NCBI GenBank assembly: GCA_035632395.1
Contig: DASQGX010000057.1
Coordinates: forward strand, 1-13,083
Origin: REEB95 sp035632395
Lineage (GTDB): Bacteria > Pseudomonadota > Alphaproteobacteria > ATCC43930 > CGMCC-115725
DNA: 13,083 nucleotides
Reading direction: 5' to 3'
The notes beneath the pieces were generated by a model. The model had not been told where the DNA came from. It saw only the letters and a list, made by a program, of their open reading frames with translations, and did no database searches. Shown piece by piece: positions 8,236 to 13,083 of this stretch; the first letter of the stretch is position 1; each line of letters starts with the position of its first letter. Position numbers and translations under genes: made by a program.

Positions 8236-11183
8236 TCGTCGGAACCGCCGCCGGGCAGCCATTCCTTCACCCGGGCGAGATGCGTGTAGTCGGAATAACG
8301 CGGCCCCTTATCGGGCTGTGGCCAGGCGCGATAGGGCGTTGCCGGATCGTCGAAGGCGGCGATCAGCCGCTCGAGACCGCGCCGTGCCGCCGCGGCCAAA
8401 GCCGCAGCCGATTGAGCATCCTTGGCGTCGATGCGTTCGATGCCTGGCGGATCGCCGCCGGATAATTTCCAATGAATCAGAGCCGCGACCTGGGCGGGCG
8501 GAATACCCGCGAAGCCGCCCGCGGCGGCGATCATCGCTTCGAGCGCCAGCTGCGGCGCATAGCCGGATTCGACTTCGCCTTTTTTCGGCAACCCGCCAGT
8601 CTTGTAGTCGAGGATGGCGAGGCCGCCGTCGGTGAGCCGATCAATGCGATCGGCCTTGCCCGACAGCGTGAATGGACCGCGCGCCGCCGGTAGCGTCACG
8701 CTGCCGCCGATCTCGCCAAAGCTCTGTGCGATGAGCGTGCGGCGCTCGCGTTCGGCCTCGACGACCCAGGCAGCGATGCGCTCGAAGCGCGGCCACCAGA
8801 AGGCGCGCACATTGGGATGCTGCAGCGCCTCGCCGAAGCAGTTGCGGCCGATTTCGATGAGCCGCGCTTCGGCGTCGTCGGGCAGTGCATGCGGAAATTC
8901 CTGCAGGAACCGGTGCAGCGCCGCATGGATGAACAGGCCGCGATCGGCCGCGCCGGGATCGGCGTCGATTGGGTCGAGCGCCTTAAGGCGCAGAACGTGC
9001 TTGGCATAGATGGCGTAAGGATCGCGCAGCCAGCTCTCGATTTCGGTGACCGAAAGACGACGCGGCCGGGCCTCGACCGGCGGCCGCGGTTCCGGCGGAT
9101 TGATCCGCCGCGGCGGACCGGCATCATCGAGCCGCGCCTGCCAGGCGAGCGGCGCGCCATCGCCTAGTTTGGCGTCGAGACTCGCGGCACGCAGCGCAGT
9201 CTCCAGCCGTAACAGCCAACGCGATGGTACCGTCGGATTGCCTTCGATGCGAGCCGCACGCGTCAACACCACTTCGCGCGCGCCAAGACATTGCACAAAA
9301 TCGTGCGCCGCGCGGCCAACGCGCAACTCCGGAGGTGGCAGTCCGAAATCGCGCCGCATCGGCCGCGACAGCCACGGATCGCTATCGGTCCGCGCCGGCC
9401 AGACGCCTTCATTGAGTCCGCCGAGGATTACGAGGTCGGCCTGTTGCAGCCGGGCTTCGAGCAGACCCCAGATGAACAACCGCGGATGACGGCCATAGGC
9501 CGGCCGCACCACCAGCGTAGCGATGAGCGCCTCGAACAGGGTCGGGTATTCAGCGCCGCCGACCTTGGGAAAATCGCGCCCGGCACCAAGCAATTCGCTG
9601 AACCAGACTGCCGCGGTCTCGCCGGCTTCCTCGCGCCACAAACGGCGATCGCCGCTTTCCCCATCGCTGGCGGCAAGCGCTTCGGCGGCGCAGATATGCG
9701 CCTCCACCAGCGACGACAATTCAATCGCGTCGGCGGCCAACGCCTCGATCAGCGGCGCCAGCGCACGGCCAATCCGACGCACATATTCGGCAAGTGGCCG
9801 GTCGCCGATCACGGCATTCAAACCGCCGATACCCCGGCCAGGACGTGGTCCGCGCAGCACTGCGAATTCGAGCCGGCGCGCCAGATCACGGAATTCCGCC
9901 GGCGCCACGCCGCACGCAGCCAGCGGATGCTTGAGCAGCGCCAGCAGCGCCAACGGCGCGAATTCTTCGGCGACGCAGGTCAGTAGCAGCCGCAGGAACA
10001 CGCCGGGCGGCGTTTTGGCGAGCGGCGTGCCGGCGGAATCGTCGACGTCGATGTCCCAGCGACGCAACTCGGCAGCGACGCGCCGTGCGAGATCGCGATC
10101 AGGTGTGACCAGCGCCGCGGTCGCGCCCGGCCGTTCGAGCTGGCGGCGCATCAGCAGCGCAATGGTCGTCGCTTCTTCCTGCGGGCCCGGACAGTCGATG
10201 CGTGTGACGCCTTCGATCGCGCCCGCCGGCAACGTGCCCAGCGTCGCCCAGCGATGGCTGCGCGCGGCTGGCGCGAGCGCAGCGCGCAGGAGCGCCGCAC
10301 GCGCCGGATTGGCGCCGGCGCCCGCCGGCCAGACAGCGACCTGCGCCGGCAGCAGCTCGAGCTGCGCTAGCAGGCGCGCCAACAAATATTGCGGATGCGC
10401 CGGATCGGCGGCAATCGCATCCCATTCGGCCGCATCGGCTTCACGGTCGAGACCCGGCAACACGACGATGCCGGTCGGCAGTCGCGCCACTGCGGCGACG
10501 AGCGCCGCCACCGCCGGCACACCGCCGGTGATCCCGGCGGCGATCACCGGATCCGCAGGCGGCCGCTGCCGCCACGCTTCGGCCTGCCGTTGCAGCACGC
10601 GGTTGCGCCGGTCGGCAGCATCGAGACAGCCAAGCTCGGTCAGGGCCTTGGGCCAATGATCGGAGACGATAGCGAGGAACTTGACCACCTGTTGCCAGTG
10701 CGCCGCGTGTTCCGCCGGCACGAGGCGGTCGAGATTGGCAAGGCTGCAGCCCTCGGCAAACACTTCGTCGAGGAAACGCGCCAACTCGGCGGCAAGCGGC
10801 GCGGCCTGCGCGGCGGTTGCCGGTCCAGCGCCGGCGCGCGTCTGGCCCCAACCGAGGACCAGCCGCGTCAGCATCAGCCGGCGTGCGAGATCGGGCACGG
10901 CCGGCGGCAAATCGATTGCGTCATCGCCGGCGTTTTCATCGGCAAGGATCGCCAGCTCTTCGGCATCGACGTCGCCGACCGGCACCAGCCGCGGCAACAG
11001 CAGCGGCCGGCCATTGCCCTGGCGCAGGAACGCCTCAGCCAGCGACCGTGCGGCGCGGCGCGTCGGCAGCAGCACGGTCATGCGTGCGAGCGCCAGCGGC
11101 TCGCCGCCGGCGCGCGCCATCAGCCCCGCCGCTAGCGTGTCCAGGAAGGACACACCAGCGTCGATCGTGAACACCGCGCCCAT
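8232..11183 (-). CDS. addB: Double-strand break repair nuclease subunit AddB (alphaproteobacterial type)
   Basis: This 983-residue partner of AddA contributes the second nuclease and, in characterised AddAB enzymes, a Chi-scanning helicase-like fold. The N-terminal half is helicase-like but has no GxGKT Walker A; the early block reads MTVLLPTRRAARSLAEAF (35-52). ILGGLNEGVWPAR (586-598) is the conserved AddB core motif. The C-terminal nuclease follows: TEIESWLRDPYAIYA (713-727), H753, GKADRID (D845), ILDYKTG (D859, K861) and Q878. The cysteine that starts the iron-sulfur motif in Bacillus AddB is an aspartate here (D721), and no C-terminal cysteine cluster exists; the end reads PDKGPRYSDYTHLARVKEWL. 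The nuclease residues themselves are intact. The ATG at 11183 is 4 nt after the murU stop; the TGA overlaps the addA ATG. Confidence 0.95.
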   Translation of the reverse strand: MGAVFTIDAGVSFLDTLAAGLMARAGGEPLALARMTVLLPTRRAARSLAEAFLRQGNGRPLLLPRLVPVGDVDAEELAILADENAGDDAIDLPPAVPDLARRLMLTRLVLGWGQTRAGAGPATAAQAAPLAAELARFLDEVFAEGCSLANLDRLVPAEHAAHWQQVVKFLAIVSDHWPKALTELGCLDAADRRNRVLQRQAEAWRQRPPADPVIAAGITGGVPAVAALVAAVARLPTGIVVLPGLDREADAAEWDAIAADPAHPQYLLARLLAQLELLPAQVAVWPAGAGANPARAALLRAALAPAARSHRWATLGTLPAGAIEGVTRIDCPGPQEEATTIALLMRRQLERPGATAALVTPDRDLARRVAAELRRWDIDVDDSAGTPLAKTPPGVFLRLLLTCVAEEFAPLALLALLKHPLAACGVAPAEFRDLARRLEFAVLRGPRPGRGIGGLNAVIGDRPLAEYVRRIGRALAPLIEALAADAIELSSLVEAHICAAEALAASDGESGDRRLWREEAGETAAVWFSELLGAGRDFPKVGGAEYPTLFEALIATLVVRPAYGRHPRLFIWGLLEARLQQADLVILGGLNEGVWPARTDSDPWLSRPMRRDFGLPPPELRVGRAAHDFVQCLGAREVVLTRAARIEGNPTVPSRWLLRLETALRAASLDAKLGDGAPLAWQARLDDAGPPRRINPPEPRPPVEARPRRLSVTEIESWLRDPYAIYAKHVLRLKALDPIDADPGAADRGLFIHAALHRFLQEFPHALPDDAEARLIEIGRNCFGEALQHPNVRAFWWPRFERIAAWVVEAERERRTLIAQSFGEIGGSVTLPAARGPFTLSGKADRIDRLTDGGLAILDYKTGGLPKKGEVESGYAPQLALEAMIAAAGGFAGIPPAQVAALIHWKLSGGDPPGIERIDAKDAQSAAALAAAARRGLERLIAAFDDPATPYRAWPQPDKGPRYSDYTHLARVKEWLPGGGSDE

Positions 11184-11187
11184 GGCG

Positions 11188-11907
11188 CTAGCGTTCGAAT
11201 CCGCTCAGGTGAACGCGGGCGTCGGCCAAAGCGAGACCTTCCGGCGTGCCGACGTGATACCACTCGCCGTCGTGCACCAAACCGCGCAACCGGCCGTTGT
11301 CGATTGCTCGGTCCCACAGCCGGTTGATCGAAAAGGCGCCGGCGGGCGCGCCGTCGAACAGTCGCCGATGCGCGATTTCGATACCAGCGAAGACAAACGG
11401 CACGATCTCGGTCTCGCGGCGCCGGCGCACGCGACCGGCCGGATCGAGCATGAAATCTCCGGGCCCTACGTAGCCGGTGGCGCGCGCTGTCGGCTGCATC
11501 AGCAGCAGCGCATCGTCGCGTGCCGGATCGAATCCAGTTGCCAGCTGGTGCAGTGCCGCTGTCGCGCCGTCAAGCCAGAACACGTCGGCGTTGAGCACGT
11601 AGAAGATTTCGCCCAGCAGCGGCAGCGCTTTGACGACGCCGCCGCCGGTTTCAAGCGCCTCGGTCTCGCGCGAGAATTCGATTTCGATATCGCGCCGCCG
11701 CGCCAGATGGGTGGCGATGGTGTCGGCCATGTAATGCAGGTTAACGACCGCCCGCTTGACGCCCGCGACCGCAAGGCGATCGAGGACGTGATCGATCAGC
11801 GCCCGGCCTTCGACCCGGATCAGCGGCTTGGGCGTCTGGTCGGTGAGCGCACCCATGCGCTTGCCGCGGCCGGCGGCGAGCACGATCGCGCTGTCGGCGA
11901 CGCTCAT
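11188..11907 (-). CDS. murU: MurU-like sugar-phosphate nucleotidyltransferase
   Basis: This 239-residue single-domain enzyme has the Rossmann-like nucleotidyltransferase fold. The nucleotide-binding signature LAAGRGKRMG (10-19) and PKPL (26-29) are at the N terminus, NAD (106-108) is the metal-binding aspartate motif, and ETGGG (86-90) is in the usual place. MurU makes UDP-MurNAc from MurNAc-1-phosphate and UTP in peptidoglycan recycling, a route that bypasses fosfomycin-sensitive MurA. Motifs alone would also fit a mannose-1-phosphate guanylyltransferase or glucose-1-phosphate transferase; the MurU call leans on size and on the coupled AmgK-like kinase just upstream. The ATG at 11907 overlaps that gene's stop (ATGA). 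Another ATG five codons earlier is possible; longer extensions fall inside the kinase gene and are spurious. There is no left-handed beta-helix domain, so it is not a GlmU. Confidence 0.8.
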   Translation of the reverse strand: MSVADSAIVLAAGRGKRMGALTDQTPKPLIRVEGRALIDHVLDRLAVAGVKRAVVNLHYMADTIATHLARRRDIEIEFSRETEALETGGGVVKALPLLGEIFYVLNADVFWLDGATAALHQLATGFDPARDDALLLMQPTARATGYVGPGDFMLDPAGRVRRRRETEIVPFVFAGIEIAHRRLFDGAPAGAFSINRLWDRAIDNGRLRGLVHDGEWYHVGTPEGLALADARVHLSGFER

Positions 11908-12926
11908 GCGGCGGGGCGGCATGGCGGAATTTTGCGCTCGGCCTCGGGAATATGGCGCGCGAACCAGGCCGCCAACGGCGCCAGCGCCGGATGCTTGAGG
12001 CCCTGTTGCAGGATCCGCCAGACGCGCGGAATGTGGACGAGATATTGCGGCTTGCGGTCGCGCACACACAGCCGGGTGAAGATGCCGACGATCTTGGCGC
12101 TGCGCTGCGCACCGAGGATCGCATACGAGGCGTCGAACGCCGCAGGGTCGAGCTCGGGAAACGCCGCGAGATAACGGCGTTTCATGCGCGCGGCAAGATC
12201 GGCCGTGACGTCGCGCCGCGCGTCTTCCAACAGTGAAACTAAGTCGTAGCTCGACGGGCCGGTGACCGCGTCCTGGAAATCGAGCACGCCGCATTCGAGC
12301 AGGCCGCTGCGGTTGGGCACGCGCATCAGATTGTCGACATGAAAATCACGCAGCACCAGCGTCGCCGGCAGCTTGCGCGCCGCCGGCAGCGCCGCCTGCC
12401 AGAGCGCCAGATATTCGGCGCGCAACGCCGGATCGATCCGCTTGCCGGAGACCGACGGCCAATACCAATCGACCAGCAGCGCCGCTTCATCGAGCAGCCG
12501 CTGGTCATCGTAAGGTGCGAGAAATTTCGCCTCTTCGATTTCCTTGGCGGTGAACCGCCGTCGCAGGGCGATCAGCACATCGACCGCGAGCATATAGAGC
12601 GATTCTTCGGGCTCGCCGCTCGCCAGCAGCCGCGCGTACGTGTCGTCGCCGAGATCCTCGATCAGCAGCAGACCGTTTTCCGCGTCCTGGCCATAGATCG
12701 CCGGCGCGCCGATACCCAACCGGCGCAGCAGCCGCGCCACCGCTAGGTAAGGCCGCACATTCTCATGCGGCGGCGGCGCGTCCATCAGCATCGCGGTGCG
12801 CTTGTCGGGACCATGCAGCCGAACGTAACGCCGGAAGGAGGCGTCGCCCGGCAGCGGCGCGTGCTTCGCCTCGCTCCAACCCGCCTGGTCGAGAAAACGT
12901 TCGATCAATAGCGCGCGGTCAACCAC
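11904..12926 (-). CDS. amgK: AmgK-like N-acetylmuramate/N-acetylglucosamine anomeric kinase (aminoglycoside phosphotransferase fold)
   Basis: This 340-residue protein has the aminoglycoside/choline kinase-like fold. LPGDASFRRYVRL (25-37) is the nucleotide-binding strand-loop, LLIEDLG (87-93) the hinge, LRDFHVDNLM (192-201) the catalytic loop with D194, H196 and N199, and VLDFQDA (214-220) the metal-binding motif. AmgK phosphorylates MurNAc or GlcNAc at the anomeric carbon, giving the substrate of MurU, whose gene overlaps this one by 4 nt. It begins with GTG at 12926, supported by GAGGAG 7 nt upstream; the start lies inside the end of tsaE (8-nt overlap). Older annotations call this family 'aminoglycoside phosphotransferase', but an antibiotic resistance role is not suggested here. 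Substrate choice is inferred from the neighbour, not visible in the sequence. Confidence 0.82.
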   Translation of the reverse strand: MVDRALLIERFLDQAGWSEAKHAPLPGDASFRRYVRLHGPDKRTAMLMDAPPPHENVRPYLAVARLLRRLGIGAPAIYGQDAENGLLLIEDLGDDTYARLLASGEPEESLYMLAVDVLIALRRRFTAKEIEEAKFLAPYDDQRLLDEAALLVDWYWPSVSGKRIDPALRAEYLALWQAALPAARKLPATLVLRDFHVDNLMRVPNRSGLLECGVLDFQDAVTGPSSYDLVSLLEDARRDVTADLAARMKRRYLAAFPELDPAAFDASYAILGAQRSAKIVGIFTRLCVRDRKPQYLVHIPRVWRILQQGLKHPALAPLAAWFARHIPEAERKIPPCRPAA

Positions 12927-13083
12927 CGGACAGCTCCTCGATTCGCGTGCGCCAGGACGCCGACGGCCGTACGGTCAAATTGCGCGATTCGGGTGTCGGA
13001 CCCGCGCCGAACGTCAGCTCCAGCCGTTCGGCCGGCAGCAGCGGTCCCAAGCGCTCGGGCCATTCGATCAGACTGATATCGTC
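12919..13083 (-). CDS. tsaE: tRNA threonylcarbamoyladenosine biosynthesis ATPase TsaE, C-terminal 54 residues (partial)
   Basis: Reading the minus strand from 13083 gives 54 residues before TGA at 12921-12919. They include ISLIEWPERLGPLLPAERLE, the segment that follows the last core strand in TsaE proteins ('EWPE'). TsaE is the small P-loop ATPase that works with TsaB and TsaD to make t6A at position 37 of ANN-decoding tRNAs. The Walker A half of the gene lies beyond the window, so catalytic residues cannot be checked. It overlaps the kinase start by 8 nt. The gene order tsaE-amgK-murU-addB is familiar from alphaproteobacteria and supports the call. Confidence 0.87.
   Translation of the reverse strand, partial: DDISLIEWPERLGPLLPAERLELTFGAGPTPESRNLTVRPSASWRTRIEELSGG
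12934..12939 (-). promoter_or_regulatory. Strong Shine-Dalgarno of the amgK-like gene
   Basis: On the minus strand GAGGAG (12939-12934) lies 7 nt before the GTG at 12926. The same six bases encode two adjacent glutamates near the TsaE C terminus. It is the best Shine-Dalgarno I see in this operon and decides the choice of the GTG start. Confidence 0.7.

Noticed and set aside
8236..8262. An addA start 9 codons upstream at 8262
   Set aside because: It would push addA 31 nt into addB; the ATG at 8235 forms the ATGA overlap seen at other junctions and leads straight into the expected N terminus.
9523..12174. Long plus-strand open frames (9523-10659 and 10681-12174) opposite addB, murU and amgK
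   Set aside because: They cross the boundaries of clear genes and translate into low-complexity Ala/Arg/Ser-rich sequence typical of GC-rich shadows.
11908..12294. A 368-residue version of the MurU-like protein
   Set aside because: The extra N-terminal part is read out of frame from the kinase gene and has no family features; the nucleotide-binding motif is expected within the first 20 residues, as with the start at 11907.
11904..12926. An aminoglycoside resistance gene
   Set aside because: The fold is shared, but the family member next to murU is the AmgK type of cell-wall recycling kinase, and nothing points to a resistance cassette or transfer.

Overview
This is a stretch of core chromosome from a high-GC alphaproteobacterium. 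It carries two convergent operons of housekeeping genes. The assignment rests on the alphaproteobacterial type of AddB, on the gene orders trpF-trpB-trpA-accD-folC and tsaE-amgK-murU-addB-addA-trxA, and on strong G/C preference at third codon positions. Order and genus cannot be resolved by reading alone. I see no mobile element, phage gene, CRISPR array, rRNA or tRNA, and no island of different composition. Every protein appears intact except those cut by the window ends.

Plus strand, 1-4366: the last 15 codons of trpF, a 79-bp gap holding a small perfect hairpin and a 10-bp tandem repeat, then trpB, trpA, accD and folC. Junctions are very tight: trpB/trpA overlap by 4 nt (GTGA), trpA/accD by 4 nt (ATGA) and accD/folC by 16 nt. 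The operon makes the late tryptophan enzymes (phosphoribosylanthranilate isomerase and both tryptophan synthase subunits), one subunit of acetyl-CoA carboxylase (fatty acid synthesis) and the folate ligase.

Minus strand, 13083-4371, transcribed towards the first operon: the C-terminal part of tsaE (tRNA t6A synthesis), an AmgK-like sugar kinase, a MurU-like nucleotidyltransferase, addB, addA and trxA. The first five form a translationally coupled chain: 8-nt overlap, ATGA overlap, 4-nt gap, ATGA overlap. trxA follows after 112 bp with a plausible promoter of its own. AmgK and MurU would together recycle cell-wall N-acetylmuramate to UDP-MurNAc. AddA and AddB form the helicase-nuclease that processes double-strand breaks. 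TrxA is the general disulfide reductase.

The two operons meet tail to tail: the folC and trxA stop codons are separated by 4 bp and both lie inside a dyad that may act as a two-way terminator. I found no previously undescribed system. The points worth a second look are modest: the coupling of cell-wall recycling to recombination genes, an AddB without the iron-sulfur cysteines, and the junction structures.
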